In this document: positions 23,855 to 33,974 of the stretch, piece after piece
Position numbering within the stretch: the stretch's first letter is position 1
How the letters are laid out: every line of letters starts with the position of its first letter
Source of the DNA: Buchnera aphidicola (Aphis aurantii)
Lineage (GTDB): Bacteria > Pseudomonadota > Gammaproteobacteria > Enterobacterales > Enterobacteriaceae
Assembly: GCF_039388985.1 (NCBI RefSeq)
Contig: NZ_CP135021.1
Coordinates: 310,001 to 374,000 of the forward strand
DNA length: 64,000 nucleotides
Reading direction: 5' to 3'
Notes under the pieces: model-generated
Told to the model about the DNA's origin: nothing
The model's input: the letters and a program-made list of their open reading frames with translations, nothing else
Database searches by the model: none
Translations under genes and position numbers: made by a program

Positions 23855-23875
23855 AGTGCCGGTTCTTCCGGCGCT
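23855..23875 (+). terminator. pfkA terminator hairpin
   Basis: An 8-bp stem (AGTGCCGG / CCGGCGCT, one G-U-type mismatch) with loop TTCTT. Its GC richness stands out sharply in this genome, which suggests selection to keep it. Confidence 0.75.
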
Positions 23876-23941
23876 CTAAATGTTAAATTTTATTATTTAC
23901 TTAAAATTTTTTAATAATAAAATTATATAGGTATTTAAATA

Positions 23942-24730
23942 ATGAACATATGTAGTAAAAAAAATATATTTCAACAATGCATCGTTGAATTTTTAGGAAC
24001 AGGTTTAATAATATTTTTAGGAGTTGGATGTTTAGCCGCCTCAAAATTAACAAATATTCATTTTAATCAATATGAAACAAGTATTATGTGGGGGTGTGCA
24101 GTTTCTTTCTCAATTTATTTGAGTTTTTCAATATCCGGTGCTCATTTAAATCCGGCTATTACTATTTTTTTTTGGTTATTTTATAAATTTAATAAAAAAA
24201 AAGTAATTCCTTATATTATTTCTCAAGTCTCTGGTTCTTTTTTTTTTACAATATTAATATATTATATATACTATAATAAATTGATAGCTTTTGAGCGTAA
24301 ATACAACATTTTAAGAGGAACCAAAGAAAGTATTGAATTAGCTTCAATTTTTTGTGTTTATCCTAAAAAAAATTATACTTTTATAAATGATTTAATAATA
24401 CAAATTATTATTTCAATAATTTTTATTATTATACTTATGGGAATTAACAAAAAAAATTATTTTTGTGTTATTCAAAAAAAATTTAATCCATGTTTAATAG
24501 GGATATTAGTTACAATTCTTCATGTATCTTTAGGTGCGTCATATAATATTACTTTAAATCCTGCGCATGATTTAGGTCCTAGAATATTTTTAAGTTTAAC
24601 AGGATGGAAAAAAATAGCTTTTTATACTTCAAATAATAATTATTTCCCATATTTTTTAATACCTACTATTGCACCAATTTTAGGTATAAATTTAGGTGGT
24701 TGGATTTATAAAAAATTTATAGATAATTAA
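23942..24730 (+). CDS. glpF: Glycerol facilitator-like aquaglyceroporin
   Basis: MIP-family channel in the inner membrane with six predicted membrane segments. The first NPA box is intact (SGAHLNPAITIFF, near residue 68). The second reads TLNPAHDLGPR: His209 (codon CAT at 24566-24568) takes the place of the nearly invariant filter arginine (Arg206 in E. coli GlpF), and Ile203 takes the place of Phe200. It has 262 residues. The family is clear, but the altered filter leaves its substrate uncertain. It ends directly against the tpiA stop with no spacer. Confidence 0.9.
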   Translation: MNICSKKNIFQQCIVEFLGTGLIIFLGVGCLAASKLTNIHFNQYETSIMWGCAVSFSIYLSFSISGAHLNPAITIFFWLFYKFNKKKVIPYIISQVSGSFFFTILIYYIYYNKLIAFERKYNILRGTKESIELASIFCVYPKKNYTFINDLIIQIIISIIFIIILMGINKKNYFCVIQKKFNPCLIGILVTILHVSLGASYNITLNPAHDLGPRIFLSLTGWKKIAFYTSNNNYFPYFLIPTIAPILGINLGGWIYKKFIDN

Positions 24731-25501
24731 CTATTTTAATGAAATATTATTTGCTATTTCAAGAATGTTAAAAAATTCCTCATATATTAAAGAAGCACTA
24801 CCAACTAATAAACCATCAATATCAGGTTGTTCTAAAAAACTTTTAGCATTCTTAGAATTAACAGAACCACCATATTGAATAATTATGTTTTGTTGATTCT
24901 TTATATTACATTCATTAATATAATCTTTTATAAATTTATGTATTAATTGAACGTATATAGGGTCTGCTGAGACGCCAGTTCCAATAGCCCAAATAGGCTC
25001 ATATGCTATAATCGTATTTTCGAACGCTTTTTCTCCAAATTTTTCAAGAATCATATTTAATTGATTTCTTAAAATTTCTTTGGTTTTATTTTGTTTTTTT
25101 TCGGTTTCACTTTCTCCTATGCATAAAATAGGAATTAAATTCAACTCTTTAATTAAACCAAATTTTTGTGTAATTAATTTGTTATTTTCACCATGGAAAT
25201 ATCGTCTTTCAGAATGACCAACAATAACATATTTAACGCCGATGTCTTTTAACATTAATATAGATGTTTCACCTGTAAAAGCACCTTGTTTATTTACATC
25301 TACATTTTGAGCACCAAGAAAAATATTAATATCTTTTATATCTCTATACACTCTTTCAAGATATATTGTTGAAGGAGCAATTACAACAGTATTACATTTT
25401 AAATAAAGCGAAATTTTTAATTTTACATACTCTAAAAAATTAGAAATAGTTTGAATATTACCGTTTAATTTCCAATTTGCTACAATAATTTTTTTTTTCA
25501 T
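24731..25501 (-). CDS. tpiA: Triosephosphate isomerase
   Basis: Glycolytic isomerase of dihydroxyacetone phosphate and glyceraldehyde 3-phosphate. The N-terminal substrate lysine is in ANWKLNG, the catalytic histidine in YVIVGHSERRY, the catalytic glutamate in AYEPIWAIGTG and the phosphate loop in QYGGSVN. It has 256 residues, full length. It converges on glpF with the two stop codons side by side. Confidence 0.97.
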   Translation of the reverse strand: MKKKIIVANWKLNGNIQTISNFLEYVKLKISLYLKCNTVVIAPSTIYLERVYRDIKDINIFLGAQNVDVNKQGAFTGETSILMLKDIGVKYVIVGHSERRYFHGENNKLITQKFGLIKELNLIPILCIGESETEKKQNKTKEILRNQLNMILEKFGEKAFENTIIAYEPIWAIGTGVSADPIYVQLIHKFIKDYINECNIKNQQNIIIQYGGSVNSKNAKSFLEQPDIDGLLVGSASLIYEEFFNILEIANNISLK

Positions 25502-25550
25502 TTTAGTGTTCTTTAAGAATATTTAAATGATATTAAATATAATACATTAT

Positions 25551-25588
25551 AGAAACTAAGTTTTTTATAATATATTGACTTAGTTTCT
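25551..25588 (-). terminator. Hairpin between ihfB and tpiA
   Basis: An 11-bp perfect stem (AGAAACTAAGT / ACTTAGTTTCT) around a 16-base loop, 21 bases beyond the ihfB stop. It is well placed to end the rpsA-ihfB message before tpiA, but there is no clear T-tract on the minus strand. Confidence 0.55.
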
Positions 25589-25609
25589 AAAAATAGAATA
25601 TTAAATATT

Positions 25610-25893
25610 TTATTTATATATATTAGCTCGATTTCTTAATTGCTTACCTGGTTTAAAGTAAGGCACGTGTTTTCCACTCAATTGAACTATTTCTCCAGTT
25701 TTAGGATTCCGACCTATACGAGAAGTTCTATAATGCAAAGAAAAGCTTCCAAATCCTCGAATTTCAATGCGATTTCCATTAGCTAAAGCACAAGACATCT
25801 GTTCTAGAATTTCCTTTATAGCAAGTTCTATTACTTTATTTTCAATATGAATTTTTTTTTTGCAATTCTTTCGAATAATTCTGACTTTGTCAT
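25610..25893 (-). CDS. ihfB: Integration host factor beta, frameshifted at an A10 tract
   Basis: Small DNA-bending protein of the HU/IHF family; the C-terminal half ([34 protein letters not shown]) is a close IhfB match. The uninterrupted frame covers only the last 62 residues. Upstream, an ATG at 25893 with a GAGGA ribosome binding site opens [11 protein letters not shown], the IhfB N-terminus, and then runs into ten A residues (T10 at 25852-25861 on the plus strand). With eleven A residues the frame continues as [22 protein letters not shown] and gives exactly 94 residues, the E. coli length. As written the gene needs slippage, or the tract is a read error. Confidence 0.88.
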
Positions 25894-25968
25894 ATATCCT
25901 CTATTTTAAAAATTCATTTACTTTATACAATTAACTATTATAAACGTATTATGCACTTTTTTAATTAA

Positions 25969-27645
25969 TTATTCAGTATTTTGAGCAGCTTTAAAAGCCT
26001 CAGTCATTACATTAGAAAATTTTTCATCATTTTGTTTATTATTTGATTTATTTTTTATATCTTTTTTATTGTCATTATTATCTGCAATATGAATATTCAA
26101 ATTAACATTTCTATTTTTTCGATCAAAATTAGATATTTTTACTAAAATATTATCATTAATTTTAAATGTTTCAATAAATTCCGCATATTGCATAGAAGAA
26201 TCTGAAAATTTAATATTTCCATCAATACCTTCTGATAAGTTTAAAATAACTTGTTTATTATCAACAGATTTAATTTTTCCATTAACTACCATTCCTTTTT
26301 TAAAATTCGCGATATATGTATTAAAAGGATCTTCTTCCAATTGTTTAATACCTAACGAAATACGTTCTCTTTCTGCATCCACTTGTAACACTACCGCTGA
26401 AATTTCATCACCTTTTTTATAATTTTTTACTGCTTCTTCGCCGGAAATTTTCCAAGAGATATCAGATAAATGAACTAATCCATCAATACCTCCTTTTAAA
26501 CCGATAAAAATACCAAAATCTGTAATAGATTTGATTTTACCAGCAACATGAACTCCTTTTTTATGAGTTTCAGAAAACTCCTGCCACGGATTAATTTTGC
26601 ATTGTTTTAATCCAAGTGAAATTCGACGTCGATCTTCATCAATATCTAAAACTATAACATCTACTATATCATTCACAACAACCACTTTAGAAGGATGAAT
26701 ATTTTTGTTAGTCCAATCCATTTCTGACACATGCACCAAACCTTCTACACCCTCTTCAATTTCAACAAAACAACCATAATCTGTAAGATTTGTGACACGA
26801 CCACTTAATTTAACACCCTCAGGATAACGTGTAGAAATAGCTATCCATGGATCTTCGCCTAATTGTTTTAGCCCTAAAGATACACGTGTTTTTTCTTTAT
26901 CAAATTTCAAAATTTTAACATAAATCTCATCACCAACATTTACTACTTCGCTAGGATGTTTTACTCTTTTCCACGCCATGTCTGTTATGTGCAACAATCC
27001 ATCTACACCTCCTAAATCTACAAAAGCTCCATAATCTGTAAGATTTTTTACAATGCCTTTAATTTTTATTCCTTCTTGCAAGTTTTCCAGCAACTGATTT
27101 CTTTCAGCACTGTTTTCTGATTCAATAACAGCTCTACGTGAAACAACTACATTATTTCTTTTTTGATCTAATTTTATTACCTTAAATTCTAATTCTTTTC
27201 CTTCAAGATGAATAGTTTCTCGAATAGGTCTAATATCTACTAAGGAACCGGGTAAAAATGCTCGTATATCATTTAATTCAACAGTAAAACCACCTTTCAC
27301 CTTGCCATTAATAATACCAGTTACCGTCTTAGATGTCTCATGTGCTTGTTCTAAAACTAACCAAGCTTCATGTCTTTTTGCTTTCTCACGAGATAAAAGT
27401 GTTTCTCCAAATCCATCTTCGATAGCATCTAAAGCAACATCAACATAATCTCCAACTTTTACATCAACTAAACCTTGAGAATTTTTAAATTGTTCTAATG
27501 GTATTGCAGATTCAGATTTAAGACCAGCATCAACTAAAATTGTATCTTTTTCTATGGCAACAATAACTCCCCGAATAATAGAACCAGGACGTGTTTTAAT
27601 TTCTTTTAGTGATTCTTCAAATAATTGAGCAAAAGATTCATTCAT
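25969..27645 (-). CDS. rpsA: 30S ribosomal protein S1
   Basis: RNA-binding ribosomal protein that brings mRNA to the 30S subunit. It has 558 residues with six S1 (OB-fold) repeats. Recurring blocks of the type [22 protein letters not shown] and [12 protein letters not shown] mark the repeats. The C-terminal tail is rich in Asn and Lys, unlike E. coli. It lies between cmk and ihfB in the conserved enteric order. A hairpin in the leader may relate to the known autoregulation of S1. Confidence 0.98.
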   Translation of the reverse strand: MNESFAQLFEESLKEIKTRPGSIIRGVIVAIEKDTILVDAGLKSESAIPLEQFKNSQGLVDVKVGDYVDVALDAIEDGFGETLLSREKAKRHEAWLVLEQAHETSKTVTGIINGKVKGGFTVELNDIRAFLPGSLVDIRPIRETIHLEGKELEFKVIKLDQKRNNVVVSRRAVIESENSAERNQLLENLQEGIKIKGIVKNLTDYGAFVDLGGVDGLLHITDMAWKRVKHPSEVVNVGDEIYVKILKFDKEKTRVSLGLKQLGEDPWIAISTRYPEGVKLSGRVTNLTDYGCFVEIEEGVEGLVHVSEMDWTNKNIHPSKVVVVNDIVDVIVLDIDEDRRRISLGLKQCKINPWQEFSETHKKGVHVAGKIKSITDFGIFIGLKGGIDGLVHLSDISWKISGEEAVKNYKKGDEISAVVLQVDAERERISLGIKQLEEDPFNTYIANFKKGMVVNGKIKSVDNKQVILNLSEGIDGNIKFSDSSMQYAEFIETFKINDNILVKISNFDRKNRNVNLNIHIADNNDNKKDIKNKSNNKQNDEKFSNVMTEAFKAAQNTE

Positions 27646-27676
27646 ATTAATAATATTAAAAAATTTTTATTAATGT

Positions 27677-27701
27677 TCATTTTAACTTCATGCTAAAATG
27701 A
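27677..27701 (-). promoter_or_regulatory. Hairpin in the rpsA leader
   Basis: Inverted repeat CATTTTA / TAAAATG, extendable by one pair, with a 9-base loop, 32 bases upstream of the rpsA start. In E. coli the rpsA leader folds into hairpins used for S1 autoregulation; that this one does the same is only an inference. Confidence 0.3.
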
Positions 27702-27777
27702 GCTTGTTTGATATATCTTATAATAATCCTTATTATAGAGTTGATTTTTTAGTATTTAGATTTTAAATTTATAGAAA

Positions 27778-28426
27778 TCATATAACTATTTTTTTTTTAA
27801 TTTCTTTCATAGAATATTCAATTACTTCAGAAAGTTTCATATTAGTAGAATTTAATATTATAGCATCTTTTGACGGGTATAAAGGAGAAATTAATCGATT
27901 TTGATCACGTTCATCACGATTTTTTAATTGTTGAAATAATTCTTGATAATTAATGGATAATCCTATTTTTTTAAGCTGTTGTATTCTTCGATATACACGA
28001 GTTTCTAAATTAGCATTTAAAAAAAATTTAATAATAGCGTCTGGAAATACTACAGTGCCCATATCTCTTCCTTCTGCTATTAAACCAGGAAATTTACGAA
28101 AATATCTTTGTTGATAAAGTAAAAATTTTCTAATTTTAGGATAAGTAGCTAATTTAGAAGCTATTTCTCCAACTATTTGACAATGAATTACTTTAGAAAT
28201 TTTATTTTTTTTTTAATAAAGAAAAATCTAAATTTTTTAAAAAACAAACTATATTTTTTTCAATAATAGGAATATTTTTTTTTAATATCATTACTGCTAA
28301 TAATCTATATATTACACCAGATTCTAGAATATACCAATTTAATTTGTTTGCTATGATATTACATAAAGTACTTTTTCCAACCCCACTAGGGCCATCAATT
28401 GTAATTACAGGAATATTTTTTTTCAT
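27778..28426 (-). pseudogene. cmk: Cytidylate kinase, split by a frameshift at an A10 tract
   Basis: CMP/dCMP kinase. The N-terminal part starts MKKNIPVITIDGPSGVGKST (P-loop) and stops after LDFSLLKKK at ten A residues (T10 at 28205-28214). Removing one A joins it to a frame reading NKISKVIHCQIVGEIASKLATYP, then FPGLIAEGRDMGTVVFPDA and RDERDQNR, the Cmk core to its end at 27778. The joined protein would be 215 residues against 227 in E. coli. About nine residues are also missing beside the tract. The rest is well conserved, which favours rescue by transcriptional slippage, but a true pseudogene or a read error is possible. Confidence 0.85.
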
Positions 28427-28497
28427 ATTTTTATATAATCTACTTTAAATAAAAAATTTTATTTATTAAATATTTTTTCAACGAAAAATGTGTATTA

Positions 28498-29790
28498 TTA
28501 ATTTTTACAAATTGTCAAAAAATCTTGAAAATATTCTGGATAAGTTTTAATTACACAATTTGGATCCATTATTTTAACACCTACATCAGATAAACATAAC
28601 AACGAAAAACACATTGCCATACGATGATCGTTGTACGTATTAATTTCAGAAAAATTGAAATTATTAGGAGGAGTAATAGATAAAAAATCTTTTCCTTCTT
28701 TAACTATTGCGCCTACTTTTTTTAATTCATTTGTCATAGCAGATAATCGATCTGTTTCTTTAACTCTCCAATTGTATATATTTCTTATAATAGTCGTTCC
28801 TTTAGAAAATAAAGCTACTATAGCAACAGTCATTGCTGCATCAGGAATATCATTCATATCCAAATCTATTGCTGTTAATGTGTTTTTAGTAGATATTATA
28901 AAAGAATCTCCCCAATTAATAATTGCTCCCATTTTTTCAAGAACACTAGCAAATTTTACATCACCTTGAATGCTTTTTTTTCCTACCCCAATAACTTTAA
29001 CAGATCCACCTTTTATTGCGGAAGCAGCTAAAAAATAAGAGGCTGAAGAAGCATCTCCTTCAATTGTATAATTACCTGGTGTTTGATATTCCTGATTACC
29101 TTCAATATAAAAAACGGAATACGTATCATGCTTGATATATACACCAAATAATTTTATTAAATTTATTGTGATATCTATATATGGTTTAGAAACTAAATTT
29201 CCTTTTATAAATATAGTTGTATTTTTTATGGCCAAAGGAGCAACTATTAATAATGATGTTAAAAATTGACTAGAAATAGTTCCATTTAATATAATTGAAC
29301 CACCTATAAAACCACCTTTAATCAAAATTGGAGGATAACCTAAATTATTTTTATATTCGATAATTGCGCCACCCTGTTGTAAAGCATTCACAAGATGTTT
29401 AATAGGTCTTTCATTCATTCTATTATTTCCAGTTAATATCACATCATTTTTATATAATGAAAATACAGAAAGAAGCGGTCTCATAGCTGTTCCTGCATTA
29501 CCTAGAAATAATGAAATAGAATTAGAGACTTTAAATGACTGATGATTACCTGTAATATGACAAATTTTATTTCCATCTGATAAAGAATAAAAAATACCTA
29601 TTTTTTTTAACGCAGATAACATATATTGAGTATCTTCACTATCTAACAAATTATGAAGAGTGGTTACACCATTAGCTAAGGATGATAATAATAACGCTCT
29701 ATTTGATATACTTTTTGATCCAGGTAAATTAATTACACCATCTATATAAGACACTGGTTTCATTTGTAAAAATTTTTGCATAATACACAT
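28498..29790 (-). CDS. aroA: EPSP synthase (shikimate pathway)
   Basis: 3-phosphoshikimate 1-carboxyvinyltransferase, the sixth step towards chorismate and so towards the aromatic amino acids supplied to the host. Signature segments are [14 protein letters not shown] near residue 24, [26 protein letters not shown] and [14 protein letters not shown]. It has 430 residues. A second ATG at 29781 gives [15 protein letters not shown], which fits the E. coli start better; neither start has a well-spaced ribosome binding site. It follows serC by 35 bases, the classic serC-aroA operon. Confidence 0.96.
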   Translation of the reverse strand: MCIMQKFLQMKPVSYIDGVINLPGSKSISNRALLLSSLANGVTTLHNLLDSEDTQYMLSALKKIGIFYSLSDGNKICHITGNHQSFKVSNSISLFLGNAGTAMRPLLSVFSLYKNDVILTGNNRMNERPIKHLVNALQQGGAIIEYKNNLGYPPILIKGGFIGGSIILNGTISSQFLTSLLIVAPLAIKNTTIFIKGNLVSKPYIDITINLIKLFGVYIKHDTYSVFYIEGNQEYQTPGNYTIEGDASSASYFLAASAIKGGSVKVIGVGKKSIQGDVKFASVLEKMGAIINWGDSFIISTKNTLTAIDLDMNDIPDAAMTVAIVALFSKGTTIIRNIYNWRVKETDRLSAMTNELKKVGAIVKEGKDFLSITPPNNFNFSEINTYNDHRMAMCFSLLCLSDVGVKIMDPNCVIKTYPEYFQDFLTICKN

Positions 29791-29825
29791 ACACTCTTTT
29801 AAAATAGAAAATAAAATATAATTTT

Positions 29826-30911
29826 TTATCCGTATTTTTTTTCAAAAAATAACATAAATTTTGCTAATTTTTTCACGCCTTCAAGTGGCATAGCATTGTA
29901 AATTGAAGCACGTATACCACCAACTATAAAATGTCCTTTTAAAGCATATAAACCAAAATTTTCTGATTCTTTTAAAAAAATTGAATTTAACTTTGAATCA
30001 AATAAATGAAATACCACGTTCATCTGAGATCGGTTTTCTTTATTAATATTATTAATATAAAAATTACTGTTGTCTATAATCTGATATAACATATCTGATT
30101 TTTCTTTATTTAATTTTTCAATTTCTTTTACCCCACCTTGTTTTTTAAGCCACTTAAAAACTAAACCTGACAAATACCAAGAAAATGTAGGTGGTGTGTT
30201 AAACATTGAATTATGTTGGTTTATAATATGATAATTTAAAATAGATGGACATAATTTAGAAGCATATCCTATTAAATCTTTTCTAATAATAATAATAGTA
30301 ATACCCGAAGGACCAATGTTTTTTTGAGCACTAGCGTAAATAACCCCATATTTGTTAATATCAACTGAACGAGATAAAATAAATGATGAAAAATCTCCAA
30401 TGATTATTTTATTTTTAAAATTAGGTTCTTCATATAATGATAATCCATCTATAGTTTCATTAGGGCAATAATGAACATATGCAGAATCATCATTAATATT
30501 CCATTGATCAGGTTTTAAAAGATAGGTTCTTTGATTCTTTACTTTTCTAATAAATATATTTTCAGAATTACAATATTTTTGTGATTCTAAAAATGCAGAA
30601 TTAGACCAATAACCGCTATTAATATAATCAGCCTTTGAAAACTTACCCAATAAATTCATAGGAATTGCGGAAAATTGACCTCTAGCTCCTCCTTGGCAAA
30701 ATAATATTTTATAAGCATCTGATATATTCAATAAATCTTTTAAATCTTTTTCTGCTTCTCTAACAACTTGACAAAAATTTTCAGTTCGATGACTAATCTC
30801 CATAACAGAACATCCTAAATTTTTCCAATTTTTTAGTTCTTTTTTAGCTTTACACAGAACAGTTTCAGGTATCATAGCTGGCCCAGCACTAAAATTATAA
30901 ATTAAATTCAT
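29826..30911 (-). CDS. serC: Phosphoserine aminotransferase
   Basis: PLP enzyme of serine synthesis, also used for pyridoxine precursor formation in enterics. It starts [15 protein letters not shown]; the PLP lysine is in [12 protein letters not shown] near residue 197; [13 protein letters not shown] is the C-terminal substrate motif. It has 361 residues, full length. It sits between serS and aroA, all on the minus strand, and probably shares their transcript. Confidence 0.97.
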   Translation of the reverse strand: MNLIYNFSAGPAMIPETVLCKAKKELKNWKNLGCSVMEISHRTENFCQVVREAEKDLKDLLNISDAYKILFCQGGARGQFSAIPMNLLGKFSKADYINSGYWSNSAFLESQKYCNSENIFIRKVKNQRTYLLKPDQWNINDDSAYVHYCPNETIDGLSLYEEPNFKNKIIIGDFSSFILSRSVDINKYGVIYASAQKNIGPSGITIIIIRKDLIGYASKLCPSILNYHIINQHNSMFNTPPTFSWYLSGLVFKWLKKQGGVKEIEKLNKEKSDMLYQIIDNSNFYINNINKENRSQMNVVFHLFDSKLNSIFLKESENFGLYALKGHFIVGGIRASIYNAMPLEGVKKLAKFMLFFEKKYG

Positions 30912-30944
30912 TGTTGCACACCAATAATTTATTGTTACATATAA

Positions 30945-32228
30945 TTAGCTGATAAACTGCATATCTTTCATATATTTTGTTTGTAATATTTTTGGAATTT
31001 TTACCCGACCATCTTCTTCTTGATAATTTTCTAATATTGCCGCAAGTGTTCTACTGATAGCTAAACCAGAACCATTTAACGTATGTACAAAATGATTATT
31101 TTTTTCAACTTTTTTTCGATATCGAGTTTTCATACGACGAGCTTGAAAATCACCCATATTTGAACAAGATGAAATTTCTCGATATTTATTTTGAGAAGGA
31201 AACCATACTTCTAAATCATATGTTTTAGTTGAAGCAAAACTCATTTCTCCCGCGCATAATAAAACTTTTCTATATGGAAGCTCTAAAAGTTGTAAAATTT
31301 TTTCCGCATGATTAGTCAAGATTTCTAATGTTTCCATAGATAACTCGGGTTTAACAATTTGAACTAATTCTACTTTATCAAATTGATGTAAACGAATTAA
31401 ACCTTTAACATCACGCCCATAGGAAGAAGCTTCGGACCTGAAACAAGGAGTATAAGCAGTTAACATAATAGGCAAATTTTTTTCATCTAATATCTGGTTC
31501 CGAAACAAATTAGTTAAAGGCACTTCTGCTGTTGGTATTAAAATATATTTTTTTTTATTCACAGTATTAATATGGAATAAATCATCACTAAATTTAGGTA
31601 ATTGCCCCGTTCCATATAATGCATCATGATTTACCAAGTATGGAACATATGTTTCTACATATCCATGATGAGTAGTATGAACATCTAACATAAATTGGCT
31701 TAATGCTCTATGCAAAAGCGCAATATTTCCTTTCATAACAACAAATCTTGATCCTGATATATTCACTGCAGATTTCCAATCCATTTGATTAAGTTTATTA
31801 CCTATTTCTACATGATCTCGAACAACAAAATTATATTTTTTTTTATCACCCCAATATTTTATTTCTTTATTATGATTAGGAGTAGATCCTTCTGGTACAT
31901 CATCAGACGGAATATTAGGTATAGAAAGAGCAAGGTTATAAATTTTTTCTTTTAAAAAATTAAATTGATTTTTTAATATATCTAAATTTCGGTTAGATTT
32001 AATAATTTTATTTTTTAAATTTTCATTATTTTCTTTAGAAATTTTTGATTTTCTGAATAAATTTGATAACAACTTATGTTGATATTGTAAATGTTCAGTT
32101 TGAACTTGTAATTTTTTTCTTTTATTTTCCATTTCAGATATTAATGAAACATCTAACTTAAAACCTTTTTTAGATAATTTTTCTGCAACTAAAAATAGTT
32201 CTTTTCGTAATAAATAAGGATTTAACAT
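30945..32228 (-). CDS. serS: Seryl-tRNA synthetase
   Basis: Class II synthetase that charges tRNA-Ser. The N-terminal antiparallel coiled-coil arm covers about residues 30-100 (Lys/Glu/Asn-rich). Motif 2 includes FRSEASSYGRDVKGLIRLHQF-type residues near 265-285, and motif 3 is NGSGLAISRTLAAILE. It has 427 residues against 430 in E. coli. It is divergent from trxB; the E. coli genes that lie between them (lrp, ftsK, lolA, rarA) are absent here. Confidence 0.97.
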   Translation of the reverse strand: MLNPYLLRKELFLVAEKLSKKGFKLDVSLISEMENKRKKLQVQTEHLQYQHKLLSNLFRKSKISKENNENLKNKIIKSNRNLDILKNQFNFLKEKIYNLALSIPNIPSDDVPEGSTPNHNKEIKYWGDKKKYNFVVRDHVEIGNKLNQMDWKSAVNISGSRFVVMKGNIALLHRALSQFMLDVHTTHHGYVETYVPYLVNHDALYGTGQLPKFSDDLFHINTVNKKKYILIPTAEVPLTNLFRNQILDEKNLPIMLTAYTPCFRSEASSYGRDVKGLIRLHQFDKVELVQIVKPELSMETLEILTNHAEKILQLLELPYRKVLLCAGEMSFASTKTYDLEVWFPSQNKYREISSCSNMGDFQARRMKTRYRKKVEKNNHFVHTLNGSGLAISRTLAAILENYQEEDGRVKIPKILQTKYMKDMQFIS

Positions 32229-32503
32229 AATTTTATATCTTTTAAATTAAAATGATAACATTTTGGCTATTGTTTAATGATGTTTGATAACTAACAATTT
32301 TTATATATATTTTATATACTATACTATTTTATATAGTAATTTTTGAATTATAATTTCTATATTAATATATAATATTTACTTAAATATTAGATTAACTAAA
32401 ATTAAATAACAAAATTTTATATCAATTAATATATTATAGTTTACAAAGCAACAAAAATCATTGTAATGATAAATTTAAAGTTTTTGTTATGAAAAGGAAC
32501 AAC

Positions 32504-33463
32504 ATGAAAACTGTAAAACATACTAAAGTCATTATTTTAGGATCAGGACCGGCAGGATATACTGCTGCTATATATGCATCAAGAGCAAACTTGAATCCTC
32601 TATTAATTACTGGAGATAATAAAGGAGGTCAGTTAATGAATACTAATGAAATTGAAAACTGGCCAGGAGATAAACATCAAATTACTGGTTCAGAATTAAT
32701 GCATCGTATGTATGAACATGCAGTCAAATATAAAACAGAAATTATATCTGATAAAATAATTTCGGTAGAATTTAATAAAAATCCATTTTTTTTGTTAGGC
32801 GAAAAAAAACAATACACAGCTAATTCAGTAATTATTGCGACTGGTTCAAATCCTCGCTATTTAGGATTAGATTCAGAAGCGAAATTTAAAGGAAAAGGTG
32901 TCTCTACTTGTGCTATATGCGATGGTTTTTTTTATAAAGATAAAGAAATTGCAGTAGTTGGAGGGGGTAACACTGCAATAGAAGAAACATTATACTTGTC
33001 AAATTTTGCAAAAAAAATACATTTAATACATCGTAAAAACAATTTCAAGGCAGAAAAAATATTAGTCAATCGATTATTAGAATTCGTAAAAAATGGAAAA
33101 GTTATACTTTATTTGAATCATACTATACAAGAAATATTCGGAAATATCTTAGGCGTTACACATTTAATAATTAACAATATTAAATCTACAAAACATATTC
33201 AAAAAAAAATCATTGTATCTGGGTTGTTTGTTGCAATAGGACATGTTCCTAATACAGATATTTTTGTAAATAAATTAGAAATAGAAAATGGTTATATTAA
33301 AATCAAAAAAGAACAGCATGGTAATTATACACAAACAAGTATCCCTGGTATTTTCGCGGCAGGTGATGTTTCAGATCATGTATATAAACAAGCAATTACA
33401 TCTGCCGCCAGTGGTTGCATGGCAGCGATAGATAGCGAACGTTATTTGAATATTTTTAATTAA
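32504..33463 (+). CDS. trxB: Thioredoxin reductase
   Basis: NADPH-dependent FAD enzyme that keeps thioredoxin reduced. The FAD-binding motif is [15 protein letters not shown], the redox pair is CAIC in [11 protein letters not shown], the NADPH motif is [11 protein letters not shown] and the second FAD motif is [10 protein letters not shown]. The frame is open from an ATG at 32489, but AAGGAA lies 5-6 bases before the ATG at 32504. That start also gives MKTVKHTKV, which aligns with E. coli MGTTKHSKL. The protein has 319 residues. Confidence 0.96.
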   Translation: MKTVKHTKVIILGSGPAGYTAAIYASRANLNPLLITGDNKGGQLMNTNEIENWPGDKHQITGSELMHRMYEHAVKYKTEIISDKIISVEFNKNPFFLLGEKKQYTANSVIIATGSNPRYLGLDSEAKFKGKGVSTCAICDGFFYKDKEIAVVGGGNTAIEETLYLSNFAKKIHLIHRKNNFKAEKILVNRLLEFVKNGKVILYLNHTIQEIFGNILGVTHLIINNIKSTKHIQKKIIVSGLFVAIGHVPNTDIFVNKLEIENGYIKIKKEQHGNYTQTSIPGIFAAGDVSDHVYKQAITSAASGCMAAIDSERYLNIFN

Positions 33464-33491
33464 AAATCATGCTTTATCATATTCATAAAAC

Positions 33492-33514
33492 ATACTAGTC
33501 AAAATGACTAGTAT
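33492..33514 (+). terminator. trxB-infA hairpin
   Basis: A 9-bp perfect stem (ATACTAGTC / GACTAGTAT) with loop AAAAT, 28 bases after the trxB stop. The T-tract is poor, so the effect on infA transcription is uncertain. Confidence 0.5.
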
Positions 33515-33559
33515 CAGTTATAATTTAAATATAAATTTTTTATTATTTTAGAGAAAAAA

Positions 33560-33778
33560 ATGTCTAAAGAAGATAATATTGAAATGCAAGGAATAGTAAT
33601 CGATACATTGCCAAATACAATGTTTCGTGTAGAATTAGAAAATAAACATATTATTACTGCGCATATTTCAGGAAAAATGCGAAAAAATTATATTAGAATA
33701 CTTACAGGTGATAAAGTCACTATTGAATTAACACCATATGATTTAACAAAAGGAAGAATTATTTTTAGAAGTCGTTAA
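33560..33778 (+). CDS. infA: Translation initiation factor IF-1
   Basis: 72-residue OB-fold protein that blocks the A site during initiation. It reads [20 protein letters not shown] and then [19 protein letters not shown], a nearly complete match to enteric IF-1. An AGAGAAAAAA ribosome binding region precedes the ATG. In E. coli aat and cydCD lie between infA and trxB; here they are absent. Confidence 0.98.
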   Translation: MSKEDNIEMQGIVIDTLPNTMFRVELENKHIITAHISGKMRKNYIRILTGDKVTIELTPYDLTKGRIIFRSR

Positions 33779-33974
33779 TTTATATGAATTTTTAAAATTT
33801 ATTATTTTTTAAAAACTACAATAATTCTCTAAAAATTATAAATTGAAATTTTTTCATCATCTCTTCTAAAAATTAATTTTATAAAACACCATAAAACTAA
33901 TACTATAACAAATATTTTTAAAAAATATCATATTTTAACAAAATATCATTCAAGATAAATTTTACAGAGAATTT

